Assembly (NCBI GenBank): GCA_963809925.1
Contig: CAWELH010000008.1
Span: forward strand, 496,001 to 560,000
Source of the DNA: DASQZK01 sp963809925
Lineage (GTDB): Bacteria; Bacteroidota; Bacteroidia; Bacteroidales; GCA-2748055
Length of the DNA stretch: 64,000 nt
Direction: 5' to 3'
Positions 8,140 to 17,356 of the stretch are shown here, piece by piece (position 1 is the stretch's first letter; each line of letters begins with the position of its first letter). Under the pieces are notes generated by a model. It ran no database searches, was not told the origin of the DNA, and saw nothing but the letters and a program-made list of their open reading frames with translations. The position numbers and the translations under genes were made by a program.

Positions 8140-11100
8140 ATGAATATTAAAATGTACAAAAATCCGGGTCTTTTTTTTACTCTGTCCACGGCCTTTCCAT
8201 GGACATTATGGTTTATTGCAGCTTACATAAGTCATGCTGAGCCAGGCAGTGTTTATCATGCCAATTTATCAAGTATACTGGCATTTGCTGGTTTAATTGC
8301 TCCCATTGCGGTAATACTACATTTTGTATACGAAAACAGGGAGCTAGCGGAGGATATTTCTGGCCGCATATTTAATTTTAAGGGAATTAAAATCAGATAT
8401 ATCCTTCTTACCTGCCTGTTAATGTTATCCAGTATAATATTGGCTCAGGCGGTTTCTCTAGTTTTTGGTTACAGTTCTGACCAGTTCCGATTGGCAGAAT
8501 CTTTTTCATTTACATCGGGTGTATTTCCGGTATGGTTTCTGCTGATAGCAGCCCCTGTAATGGAAGAATTTGCCTGGCATAGCTATGGAACCGATTCGCT
8601 CCGTTCGAGGTTTAATTTGTTCAAGGCATCATTGATATTTGCAATGTTTTGGGGAATATGGCATTTCCCATTATCATTTATAAAAGATTATTACCATAGT
8701 AATCTGGTAGAAGAAGGATGGATTTATTCGGCAAACTTCATTCTCAGTCTCTTCCCTTTTGTAATTATTATAAACTGGATTTATTATAAAACAAACAGGA
8801 ATATCCTTCTACCCGTGATTTTTCATATTACTTCAGGTTTTTTTAATGAATCATTTGCCACCCACCCGATGAGTAAGCTTATTCAAACCGTATTATTACT
8901 GTTGTTTTCGGTTTACCTTATTCTACATGACAAAAAAATGTTTTTCACAAAGAGTTATGAAGTACCTGCACTGAAAAAACCTTTTCGGCTTTCAGTATTT
9001 ACAAAGTCGTTAGTTGCAGTCATAATAATCCTGGTAACGCAGAGTTCTGACATTTATTCCCAAAGCTTCAATCAGACTGTCAGAGGTAAAGTTTACGATA
9101 ATTTGACCCAGGAAGCATTGCCGTTTTCAACCATACTAATCCTGAACACAGATCCTGTAATTGGAACAATGGCAGACCTGGAAGGAAATTTTGAATTTAA
9201 AAATATTGCACCTGGGAGGTTAAATATACGGGTGGATATGATCGGATATGAAAGTTATATTGTTTCTGAAATTATGGTAAGCTCAGGAAAAGAGGTAGTC
9301 TTAAATATAGGCTTACAGCAAAGCAGTACGGAACTGGAGGAGCTAGTTGTTAAAGTAAGCAAGGAAACCCCTTTAAACTCAATGAGCCTTGTAAGTGCGC
9401 GTCAGTTTACAGTAGAAGAAACACAACGTTATGCCGGAGGATTGGATGATCCTGCAAGACTGGTAGCTTCCTTTGCAGGGGTTGCATCACCTTCAATAAG
9501 CAGTAGTGGGATTTCTGTGAGAGGAAACAACCCCTCAGGACTTTTATGGAAAATCGAAGGGGTTGAAGTTCCTAACCCGAATCATTTTGCAGATTTAACC
9601 ATTGCAGGCGGAGGAATGCTTACTGCGATTAGCAGCCAGATGATGGGGAACAGTGATTTTTTCACTGGTGCATTTCCCGCAGAATATGGCAATGCTTCAT
9701 CGGGTGTTTTTGATATCAAGCTGAATACAGGCAACAGCGCTAAACGACAATACACTTTTCAGGCAGGTATATTGGGTGTTGATTTTGCGACACAGGGGCC
9801 ATTTGTTGCAGGGAAGAATGCCACATATACAATGAATTACAGGTATTCCACAATGGCCCTGCTTGCTCCGGTTTTACCTAGTGATGCAGGTGTCCTGAAA
9901 TACCAGGATTTATCGTTTAAAACCAATTTCCCGACAAAGAAAGCCGGTACATTTTCTTTATGGGGGATTGGAACACTTGATGGAGTGGATATGAAAGCTA
10001 TTGAAAGAATATATTGGGAAACCGACACTGACAGAGACAATTCAGAAACCGATCTAAATATGTTTGCTTCGGGTTTGTCCCATAAAATCAGCCTTAACTC
10101 CTCTACCTTTCTAAGCACTACAATCTCTGCAACGGGAAATGGGGTATCGTTTAATGAGCAGCGTTTGAATTACTCCATGCAGTCAAATCCGCAATCGAAA
10201 GCTGAAAATCAGCTATACCGGTTTGCTTTTCAGTCGGCTGTAAGTAAACGATTTGGAAACAACCATAGTAATAAAACCGGGTTTAATTACCAGTATTTAG
10301 GTTATAACATGGATATTCAACAGTCTCTTAGCGAAGGAAATCCACTGGTACAGATGGTAAATCAGGATGGCAACTCCGGATTATTGCAGGTTTATTCACA
10401 ATCAAAAATTAATTTAAAACCCCGGCTGAAGTTAAATCTCGGGATAAATGCCCAATACTTTCTTTTAAACAATAATTTCTCGGTTGAGCCTCGAGCAGGA
10501 ATTAAATACGACATGAACAACAATCATAGTATTGCTTTTGCATATGGCCTGCACAGCCGGATTGAGCAACTCCCGGTTTATTTTATTGAAGTTGCTGGTT
10601 CCCAGCCCAATAAGAATTTGAAGTTCATGAAATCAGCACATTATGTATTTTCATATTCGACAAAATTAAACGATAATATGCGCTTCACAGTTGAACCGTA
10701 TTTCCAAAAGCTGAACAATATTCCTGTCTCTCCGGATAGTTATATTTCTATCATCAATAATGATAATGCATTATTTTTTCATGAAATTTTATGTAGCGAG
10801 GGAAAAGGAAGGAATATAGGTATTGACCTGAGCCTGGAAAGATATTTGAACAAGGGATTTTACTATTTGCTCACTGGATCCCTGTTTGATTCGAAATATA
10901 CTGCAAAAGATGGAATTGAACGCAATACACGATACAACAGAAATCTCATATTCAATATAGCAGCTGGCAAGGAATGGATTGTAGGAAGAAACAAAAACAA
11001 AATTCTGGGCATAAATGCGCGCTACAATTATTTGGGTGGAAACCGTATTGAGCCGGTTAATACGACTCTCTCCCTACAGAATAAAAAAGTAATTTATGGT

Positions 11101-11337
11101 GAAACAAATGGCAATCTGGCTTTCGAAGAGAAATTTGATGCCAATCCTGTTTTTTCATTTACCATCTCTTATAGGAAAAACAAAGCTAAATACTCATCAG
11201 TATGGTTTATGCAGGTGTTAAATGCTAATAAGTCAAAAGAATTTTCGGGTAACAGCTATAACTTTTCAAACTCAGAGATCGATACAAATTATGAGGGTAT
11301 TATGATACCAAATATCGGATATAAGATTGAGTTTTAG
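8140..11337 (+). CDS. CPBP intramembrane protease fused in frame to TonB-dependent receptor
   Basis: One continuous frame encodes two proteins normally found separately. Residues ~1-270 from the ATG at 8140 are a polytopic CPBP (CAAX-type) protease: APVMEEFAWHSYG supplies the paired Glu, FWGIWHFPLSF the second motif, and FHITSGFFNE the third. Text just after (8990-9065, VFTKSLVAVIIILVTQSSDIYSQ) is a typical signal peptide. It is followed by a carboxypeptidase-regulatory-like beta sandwich (VRGKVYDNLTQEALPF), a plug (ISVRGNNPSG, IEGVEVPNPNHF) and an outer-membrane barrel to the end (IGYKIEF). The two halves belong in different membranes. An in-frame ATG at 8938 could start the receptor separately, or signal peptidase could cut the fusion. 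A lost stop codon by sequence error cannot be excluded. An upstream in-frame ATG at 8056 exists but adds unconserved-looking residues. Confidence 0.8.
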   Translation: MNIKMYKNPGLFFTLSTAFPWTLWFIAAYISHAEPGSVYHANLSSILAFAGLIAPIAVILHFVYENRELAEDISGRIFNFKGIKIRYILLTCLLMLSSIILAQAVSLVFGYSSDQFRLAESFSFTSGVFPVWFLLIAAPVMEEFAWHSYGTDSLRSRFNLFKASLIFAMFWGIWHFPLSFIKDYYHSNLVEEGWIYSANFILSLFPFVIIINWIYYKTNRNILLPVIFHITSGFFNESFATHPMSKLIQTVLLLLFSVYLILHDKKMFFTKSYEVPALKKPFRLSVFTKSLVAVIIILVTQSSDIYSQSFNQTVRGKVYDNLTQEALPFSTILILNTDPVIGTMADLEGNFEFKNIAPGRLNIRVDMIGYESYIVSEIMVSSGKEVVLNIGLQQSSTELEELVVKVSKETPLNSMSLVSARQFTVEETQRYAGGLDDPARLVASFAGVASPSISSSGISVRGNNPSGLLWKIEGVEVPNPNHFADLTIAGGGMLTAISSQMMGNSDFFTGAFPAEYGNASSGVFDIKLNTGNSAKRQYTFQAGILGVDFATQGPFVAGKNATYTMNYRYSTMALLAPVLPSDAGVLKYQDLSFKTNFPTKKAGTFSLWGIGTLDGVDMKAIERIYWETDTDRDNSETDLNMFASGLSHKISLNSSTFLSTTISATGNGVSFNEQRLNYSMQSNPQSKAENQLYRFAFQSAVSKRFGNNHSNKTGFNYQYLGYNMDIQQSLSEGNPLVQMVNQDGNSGLLQVYSQSKINLKPRLKLNLGINAQYFLLNNNFSVEPRAGIKYDMNNNHSIAFAYGLHSRIEQLPVYFIEVAGSQPNKNLKFMKSAHYVFSYSTKLNDNMRFTVEPYFQKLNNIPVSPDSYISIINNDNALFFHEILCSEGKGRNIGIDLSLERYLNKGFYYLLTGSLFDSKYTAKDGIERNTRYNRNLIFNIAAGKEWIVGRNKNKILGINARYNYLGGNRIEPVNTTLSLQNKKVIYGETNGNLAFEEKFDANPVFSFTISYRKNKAKYSSVWFMQVLNANKSKEFSGNSYNFSNSEIDTNYEGIMIPNIGYKIEF

Positions 11338-11446
11338 CATAAAAATATATAGGCTAATTTGAATCCTCCGAATTAATGATATTTTATCTGTACACATATA
11401 AACCAAAATAGATCGGCCTTAATTGGTACAATCTAAGAATATAAGT

Positions 11447-11495
11447 ATGCAATTGTCCCAAACCCAAACTTAGGGGGAGGGACATTGCATTTTTA
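11447..11495 (+). terminator. Terminator downstream of the CPBP-TBDT gene
   Basis: ATGCAATTGTCCC (11447-11459) pairs with GGGACATTGCAT (11479-11490) apart from one bulged T. It is followed by TTTT. It stands 110 bp after the receptor stop codon. Confidence 0.6.
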
Positions 11496-11627
11496 GTTCC
11501 GTCTGCTCAGGAAACATTGTTCCATACGACCAACCATTTTGGCTATCTCCAATAATATACCATGGTCTTTTTCCATTACTAACTTTTCCAAAGCCAGCTG
11601 CTGCTTGTTTATAAAAAGTGGGGGCAA

Positions 11628-11659
11628 TTGATATTGTCATTGGAAATTGATTACATTTG
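11628..11659 (+). promoter_or_regulatory. Promoter of the envelope two-gene cassette
   Basis: TACATTTG at 11652-11659 fits the TAnnTTTG element exactly. A TTG at 11628-11630 lies 21 bases upstream. The start codon is 31 bases downstream. The rest of 11338-11690 shows only the terminator at 11447. Confidence 0.5.
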
Positions 11660-11690
11660 TATGTAATAAATTGTGTCTAAATAATTATAA

Positions 11691-12866
11691 ATGAAGTATA
11701 TAATGACTAAGATAACAGTCAGCATTGTATTGTTTCTTGCCTGCCTAAACGTTCATGCACAGGAACGGGTAGTTAAGGTTGATTTTGAGACTAGTGCCTT
11801 TAAAAATACTCCATTAATTCCCTTTAATCAGCCCTTCATTTTAGAAGGAGAGGTGGTTAGGGAGGTTGAATATGTTCAGGTTTTAATCCTTAATGAAAAT
11901 TCTGAAAAACCGCTGTATAGCTATTCATGGAACAGAAATTCATCTAACAAATCTGAAACATTCAGCTTGCTTATTCCCGGGGTACTCAAATCGAATACCA
12001 AATATGATTTTAGAGTAATAAGCTTCACGCTTATGTCGGATCTTCAAAAGAAAAATTTAACGGAAAACATTAGAAGCAGAATATCCTTTTTCTTCCAGAA
12101 TAATTATCACTATGATGGAAAAGAGGTCATCATTGACAACCCTTCCTCGGTTTACAGGGATCTGAAGACCCTTATTGATGAGGCACTCAAGCTTCAGAAA
12201 TCGAAAAACAGCATTAGTTATTCTGCACCAAGCAGATTGGTTTTTGATGCAATTAAAGCCCAAAGTGAATTTAAATTTCAGAAATTTTTACGTAAATCCG
12301 GCACCATTGAACAAGATAGTCTTGTAAATATTTTGCTGGATGCTAAAGTGACCTATATGACGGATCTGGTCATGTCTGAAATAACTCCATTTATTAATTC
12401 AGATCTGGTTCAATATTACAGGAGTGTCACGATTCCATCGGTTTCAACCGACAAGGAACAGTTTAGTCTCCCTATTAATGCCGGGATGTATGCGTGGAAT
12501 AAAAGTGTTAATATAAATGATGTAACTGTACAGAATACAAACTTTACACCCGGGGTAGGATTTACAATACCCCTGTCAGGGAAAAGTACACTAGCGGCAA
12601 AATCAAAATTATTTGATTCCTTTGGTTATTCAATGGGAGTTTTAATTAATCCTATCAGGGATGCAACTGCTACAGAATTTGTCACTCCTGGAGTAAACTT
12701 GCCAGTATATGCCGGATTAGGATTTCGCCTGTTTAAAGTAGTACGATTAAATGCAGGTGTTCTGATCGTCGGCGAAAAAGGATTGCAGGATTTTAGTAAT
12801 TTGAATGTTGTTCCGACTGCCGGACTCGCTTTGGAATTGAATCTATGGCTGGGATTAAAAAAATAG
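11691..12866 (+). CDS. Secreted envelope protein with C-terminal beta-barrel-like segment, unknown function
   Basis: 391 residues with a signal peptide (KITVSIVLFLACLNVHAQ). The first ~110 residues look like an Ig-type beta sandwich (VKVDFETSAFKN...VEYVQVLILNENS...). A helical middle (about 130-240) follows. The last 130 residues have alternating hydrophobic strands (INAGMYAWNKSV, FTPGVGFTIPLSG, LPVYAGLGFRLFKVVRLNAGV) that end in a membrane-strand-like LALELNLWLGLKK. I do not recognise a family. The next gene overlaps it by 22 bp, so the two are translationally coupled. The start may be 11691 or the second ATG at 11703. Confidence 0.65.
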   Translation: MKYIMTKITVSIVLFLACLNVHAQERVVKVDFETSAFKNTPLIPFNQPFILEGEVVREVEYVQVLILNENSEKPLYSYSWNRNSSNKSETFSLLIPGVLKSNTKYDFRVISFTLMSDLQKKNLTENIRSRISFFFQNNYHYDGKEVIIDNPSSVYRDLKTLIDEALKLQKSKNSISYSAPSRLVFDAIKAQSEFKFQKFLRKSGTIEQDSLVNILLDAKVTYMTDLVMSEITPFINSDLVQYYRSVTIPSVSTDKEQFSLPINAGMYAWNKSVNINDVTVQNTNFTPGVGFTIPLSGKSTLAAKSKLFDSFGYSMGVLINPIRDATATEFVTPGVNLPVYAGLGFRLFKVVRLNAGVLIVGEKGLQDFSNLNVVPTAGLALELNLWLGLKK

Positions 12867-14227
12867 CGCATATTAATATCCTGATTATTATTTTATTGGC
12901 ATTTGCATCATGCAATGTTCAAAAGCCAATTGGGGTATCTTTGTTTGAAAGTAAAGTGGACACTCTTGTAATTGAACCGAAAATAAATGATACTTTGAAT
13001 TCATCAGAATTAGTCGATTCCGTTATTCAACCTGTTAGCTATTATCAGACAAAATCAGAGGCTGAAATTAGTCCCCTGGAGCGCCTTGAAATAAAGCTGG
13101 ATTCTATGCTGATTACTCAGAAATCCATCGCCAACAAATCCGACAGTATAAATAATTTACTCCTACAATATTTTCTAAATCAAACTCATCCGGTTGCGAA
13201 GAGAGATACAATTGTGATTGAAAATGAGATAATTCTTTCAGATAATCGCAAAGCTGACGATAAAATGTTAGCTGAGAGCAATTACACGACAAGCAATGAG
13301 TCAAGATTATTTACAGATTCAATCAGGATACTCCTTTCTGAGCTTCGTGACATGAAAAAGGAATTATCTTCTTATTCTGAACAAAGAAGTTCAGATACAA
13401 AAACCATACTTGTACCAAGCATTATCAATCCCTCAAATGATAATGAAGAAAAATCTTCTTACAAGGATTTCATTATTCTGAAAGAAAAAAGTGACAGTAT
13501 TATGCTTTTAAAAGAGGAGAACCTTAAGCTAAAAAGCGAACTGGCACTGAGAATTGAGCTTTCAGAAAAAGAATTAGCGAAAGGTACTCACGAAACTGTC
13601 AATGAATCAGTTGATAGCCTAAGCAGTGTAATTAATAAGGACTCTGTTCCGCAAGAACCGCCCAATCCACTATTGTTAACAAGTGATTTGAATAAGCCTG
13701 GTAAAACCATGGCGGATTCAATTGGCACTGATAATAAGATTGCCATAGTTAAGCCAGTTCTTACAGCGACTAAAAATGATGGTAAAAACGGAGTGAATGA
13801 GAACGCAATTAGTAAGGAAAATACAGATACCATTCCAAATCAAAATGTGCAGTCTAAAACATTTGAAATTGGAAACCACAGGGATACAATATCTTCCATT
13901 CGTGATACGCTTTTAATTGCATATTATAATCCCAGTGAAACAACCTCCTATAATGAAAAAGACGTCTTGTTTGTCCTCAACGTACTAATTTCCAGTAATA
14001 AAATAAATACTATATTTCTTTCTGGTTATACCGATAGTTCAGGAGCACCTGACTTTAATATAGCATTATCTAAAGAGCGGGTAGACTTCATTCGTAATAA
14101 GCTTGTTGAAATTGGGATTCCTCAGGACGTGATTTTTATGCAGTATTTTGGAAGCACCTATGCATCGGAGAAGATTGATGAGAAAGACAGGAGGGTAGAA
14201 ATATTAATTAATTATACCAGGCACTGA
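12845..14227 (+). CDS. OmpA-like lipoprotein with long central coiled region
   Basis: 460 residues. The N-terminus ends in a lipobox (ILLAFASC), so it is a predicted lipoprotein. Residues ~60-330 are hydrophilic, rich in Ser, Asp, Lys and Glu with helical stretches (LERLEIKLDSMLITQKS, LKEENLKLKSELALR), suggesting a coiled stalk. Residues ~345-460 are an OmpA peptidoglycan-binding domain: FLSGYTDSSGAPDFNIALSK, then RVDFIRNKLVEIG and DRRVEI, the usual G-x-T-D, N-x-x-LS-x-x-R(A/V) and RR blocks. It starts inside the upstream gene (22-bp overlap). Together they probably form an outer-membrane complex tied to the cell wall. AT-rich like its neighbours. Confidence 0.8.
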   Translation: MAGIKKIAHINILIIILLAFASCNVQKPIGVSLFESKVDTLVIEPKINDTLNSSELVDSVIQPVSYYQTKSEAEISPLERLEIKLDSMLITQKSIANKSDSINNLLLQYFLNQTHPVAKRDTIVIENEIILSDNRKADDKMLAESNYTTSNESRLFTDSIRILLSELRDMKKELSSYSEQRSSDTKTILVPSIINPSNDNEEKSSYKDFIILKEKSDSIMLLKEENLKLKSELALRIELSEKELAKGTHETVNESVDSLSSVINKDSVPQEPPNPLLLTSDLNKPGKTMADSIGTDNKIAIVKPVLTATKNDGKNGVNENAISKENTDTIPNQNVQSKTFEIGNHRDTISSIRDTLLIAYYNPSETTSYNEKDVLFVLNVLISSNKINTIFLSGYTDSSGAPDFNIALSKERVDFIRNKLVEIGIPQDVIFMQYFGSTYASEKIDEKDRRVEILINYTRH

Positions 14228-14726
14228 TCAATTCGTTTATTTCCTGTAAAAAAGCCTGAGAATTTCCTTTAAGAAAATTATTCATTTAAAACTTACCGTG
14301 ACTCAACATATACTTCTTTATCATTGTGTAAACTCGATCTGTCTCTGTATTATATGGCCTGTCAAAATAGATTTCTCTGTGAAAAAAAAAATATTTTGGC
14401 TTATCGCATAGATAGCTTGTATCACTGGTGCTCCGTTGGTAGTATTTCCTCTCGTAATAATTACATAATGCTTCCTGCTAAGCTCGTCAGGTTGCTCTCA
14501 CGGTTTTTAAGCTAAAAAGTATTCTCACCTCTTAAGTTTCATTCTGAAAAAATAAGGTTCGAACATCAATAGTATTTTTTTGTTCATAATGTGACAGAAC
14601 TATATGATAATGAACCTGGTAACAAACAAAATTACCAGAGAAATTTCAAAAAACTTATTTAAGAACTTTATGTTATGTTTTTAGTTTAATATTTAACATA
14701 AAAATTAATACTATTTAGAAATTGGT
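14228..14726. other. Intergenic, AT-rich
   Basis: About 500 bases without a convincing gene. A 63-codon frame at 14324-14515 has no signal, no family resemblance and poor composition. No strong terminator or exact promoter element is seen. Confidence 0.5.
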
Positions 14727-15524
14727 ATGGAAAGCCACATCATAGTACCGAAAAATAACTTGGTCTCTAAATTAATATTTTCTGTTTGGCAGGTCAGCGG
14801 CATACCAGATTATACAAGAGAAACAATATTGCCTAAAGGGGTGGTGGATATGGTATTTAATTTTTCAGGATCCACAATCATTCAGGCACAAATAGATAAG
14901 TACGAAGTAAAACTTCCAAAGTGTTATATAAATGGATTTAATACCATTCCTGTTTCTCTGTACATTCCAGGCTATCAATCTTTCTTTGGAATTCGTTTAA
15001 ATCCTCTGGCAATTTTAACTTTATTTGGTGTTAACCCTGGAGAATTGTCCAATCAATCTCTTGATTTAACACTGGTAAGTAAATCTATTGAAATGGTTTG
15101 GTATAAGCTCGCGGAAGCTAAAAGTTTCGACCAAAGAGTCAATATATTCATTCATTGGCTCATTAGTCACCAGCCTGAATTCAGTATAAGGGATACAGTT
15201 CTGATGGACTTTCTTTATTCCAATAAAGATACGGATACAACTGTATTATCGCTATCAAGAGACCTTATGTTATCGAGCCGGCAACTTTCAAGGAAATTCG
15301 ATGCATTAACAGGAATGAGCACAGAAAAGGTACTGCTTTACAGAAAATATTTACGTGCGCAAAGATTGTTGCATGACACATCTTATTCATTAACTGATAT
15401 AGCTTATGACTGCAATTTTTATGACCAATCTCATTTCATAAGGAGTTTCAGAGCCTTCACAAAGCTTGCACCTGGAGAATATCGGAAAATTAAAACTCCT
15501 TTACCAGGTCATATTTTTCAATAA
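14727..15524 (+). CDS. AraC-family transcriptional regulator (DUF6597-type N-terminus)
   Basis: 265 residues, soluble. The N-terminal half (VWQVSGIPDYTRETILPKG, VVDMVFNFSGS, FFGIRLNPLAILTLFG) matches the DUF6597-type sensor found in many Bacteroidota AraC proteins. Residues ~170-258 are the DNA-binding domain: LSRDLMLSSRQLSRKFDALT is the first HTH, and LTDIAYDCNFYDQSHFIRSF with APGEYR is the strongly conserved second HTH and end motif. It is followed after 64 bp by a small membrane protein gene that it probably regulates. Confidence 0.85.
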   Translation: MESHIIVPKNNLVSKLIFSVWQVSGIPDYTRETILPKGVVDMVFNFSGSTIIQAQIDKYEVKLPKCYINGFNTIPVSLYIPGYQSFFGIRLNPLAILTLFGVNPGELSNQSLDLTLVSKSIEMVWYKLAEAKSFDQRVNIFIHWLISHQPEFSIRDTVLMDFLYSNKDTDTTVLSLSRDLMLSSRQLSRKFDALTGMSTEKVLLYRKYLRAQRLLHDTSYSLTDIAYDCNFYDQSHFIRSFRAFTKLAPGEYRKIKTPLPGHIFQ

Positions 15525-15588
15525 ATGGCCGCCTGGTACAATTTTTAACCATGATAGGTTACAAACTTTGCAGTAAAAAAGTTTTATC

Positions 15589-16077
15589 ATGAAAACACTG
15601 ATTTTATTTACTTCGATTATTCTGGCAAGCGGTCTATTATTTGTTAATTGTTACAATTCAGTAATAGACGCTAAAGCCTGGGGGACTAATATTCCACAAT
15701 CAATTTTAACAACAAGGGATTACTATAGCAGTGTAAATCCGGGTAATTTTTTCAGGGTATTATCACCTATTAATCAAATACTTGCATTGACTGTGTTGAT
15801 TATTTTCTGGAAATCTCCGGCACAAGTAAGAATTTATCTGGGAATTGCATTTGCATTGTATGTACTGGTTGATATTTTCACTTTTGCTTATTTCTATCCA
15901 AGACTCGGAATTATGTTTGAGAAAGTCCCGTTGGCCAGCACTGAAGACCTAAGACTTGCATGGTCCCAATGGAGTGCGTTCAATTGGCTGCGCAGTCTTA
16001 TGCTTTTAGCAGGGATTGTTCTGTCGTCCATTTCACTTAATAGAATTTATATGATACTTCAGCACAAGACACCATGA
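15589..16077 (+). CDS. Four-helix membrane protein, possibly DUF1772-like
   Basis: 162 residues with hydrophobic segments at about 3-22, 62-75, 82-101 and 134-152. Conserved-looking residues include the N-terminal VNCYNSVIDAKAW loop and WSAFNWLRSL before the last helix, an arrangement reminiscent of DUF1772/anthrone-oxygenase-like proteins. I am not certain of the family. It sits directly behind an AraC regulator, a frequent arrangement for small membrane proteins of this kind. Confidence 0.55.
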   Translation: MKTLILFTSIILASGLLFVNCYNSVIDAKAWGTNIPQSILTTRDYYSSVNPGNFFRVLSPINQILALTVLIIFWKSPAQVRIYLGIAFALYVLVDIFTFAYFYPRLGIMFEKVPLASTEDLRLAWSQWSAFNWLRSLMLLAGIVLSSISLNRIYMILQHKTP

Positions 16078-16303
16078 GATTAGTAAATTCTTAGTAGATA
16101 TTTTTCCTGAAAGGAGGCACATTGTTGATCTCTAACCAAAAAGTAATTTACTCCTAATCTAACGAACAGGGTCATCCACCTGAAGCATTGTCAATCCCAT
16201 TCCCGAGCAAACCTGATTTAACAAATTTTAACTTAAGACAATAAACATTTAAGATTCCAGCATGTTGCAAAATTATAAGTAATGTGTTAAATACTAATCG
16301 CTT

Positions 16304-17101
16304 ATGAGTGTTACTGAATCAATATTACACCTGGTTGCCGTGACTATCCTTTCCATTGTCTTATCGATATTTGCCATGTTAGCTCTCCGGCTGGCAGGCG
16401 TCGATCTAAAGGATATGAAGCAGCGTGCCCATCCCAGGGTATTGGTCATCGCCATGTTATTCAACCTGCTGTTTATCCTTTCAGTAGCCCTGATCCTGAA
16501 ATTTTGGGACCACCAACCCATGAGCGTGCTGGGATTCACTTTTGGGGTAAATGGACTGCTCTATGTTATTTTCGTACTTCTTTTTTCTCTGACATTTGCA
16601 ATATTCTATGTGCGTATCCTTCACGCCAGGAATATAGTACAGATAAGTGTCCCGCCGACGAAGAACAGCAACTTCAAATTTAAGGGTGCAACTCTTGTTA
16701 TGGTTTTGGTGTTATTTGTCGCAGCCTTGCAAGAGGAGATCTTATTCAGGGGATATTTTTCACATATTCTGCTTCCCTATGGGTTCTGGTATGGACTCAT
16801 CATCTCTTCCACTGTATTCACTTTGTGGCATTTTCTTACCAATAAAGGTGGGGTCTTTCAGACAGCCGACTGGTTCATGGGCGGCATCATGCTTTTCTAT
16901 ATTTACTGGCTTAGTGGTTCTATCTGGATCGCCACCTTGACTCATTTCAGCCGAAACGTGGCCAACGTTCTGGTTTTTAACATTTCCGGATCGAATTCGC
17001 TCCTGCAATATGAGAAAGCCATACAACCGGCATACAAATCTTTATACACAGTCCTTTCCTCTTTATTGATCATGTTATTGGCATATTTCGTTTTTGACTG
17101 A
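16304..17101 (+). CDS. CPBP family intramembrane metalloprotease
   Basis: 265 residues, mostly hydrophobic with about seven helices. The CPBP motifs are clear: LQEEILFRGYF (EExxxR), FTLWHFL (FxxxH) and THFSRNVANVLVF (HxxxN-type third motif). These Glu and His residues form the active site of this glutamate-type intramembrane protease family, related to Rce1 and bacteriocin self-immunity proteins. The gene has a higher-GC feel than the 6-16 kb stretch and may mark the start of more typical chromosome. It is the second CPBP protease in 9 kb; the other is fused to a TonB receptor. Confidence 0.85.
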   Translation: MSVTESILHLVAVTILSIVLSIFAMLALRLAGVDLKDMKQRAHPRVLVIAMLFNLLFILSVALILKFWDHQPMSVLGFTFGVNGLLYVIFVLLFSLTFAIFYVRILHARNIVQISVPPTKNSNFKFKGATLVMVLVLFVAALQEEILFRGYFSHILLPYGFWYGLIISSTVFTLWHFLTNKGGVFQTADWFMGGIMLFYIYWLSGSIWIATLTHFSRNVANVLVFNISGSNSLLQYEKAIQPAYKSLYTVLSSLLIMLLAYFVFD

Positions 17102-17203
17102 TCCCCGAATCTTATAGATCCCTCATCCTTCTATTGGACTTGTAGCGCGTATTTATTCAGTCGGGTAATACTATAATTACCCTTTCAATTAATAGAAAAA
17201 ATG

Positions 17204-17211
17204 TATTTTTG
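17204..17211 (+). promoter_or_regulatory. Possible -7 element upstream of glycosidase
   Basis: TATTTTTG fits TAnnTTTG exactly. The upstream element is weak (CTTTC about 17-18 bases before). The start codon lies 145 bases downstream. Confidence 0.35.
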
Positions 17212-17356
17212 AATCTGGCTAAGTAAGAAAAGATTTCAGTAAAAGCTGATTTCAATATTTGCTGACCCATATTTGAAGTAGTGACAATTACTCAACATAT
17301 AGACTAATTATCAAGATCATAACACAAGAAAACACAACCTAAAATATGAACTTCAA

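Noticed and set aside
14324..14515. 63-codon frame in the gap before the second AraC gene
   Set aside because: No signal, motif or ribosome-binding context, and an AT-rich region where such frames arise by chance.
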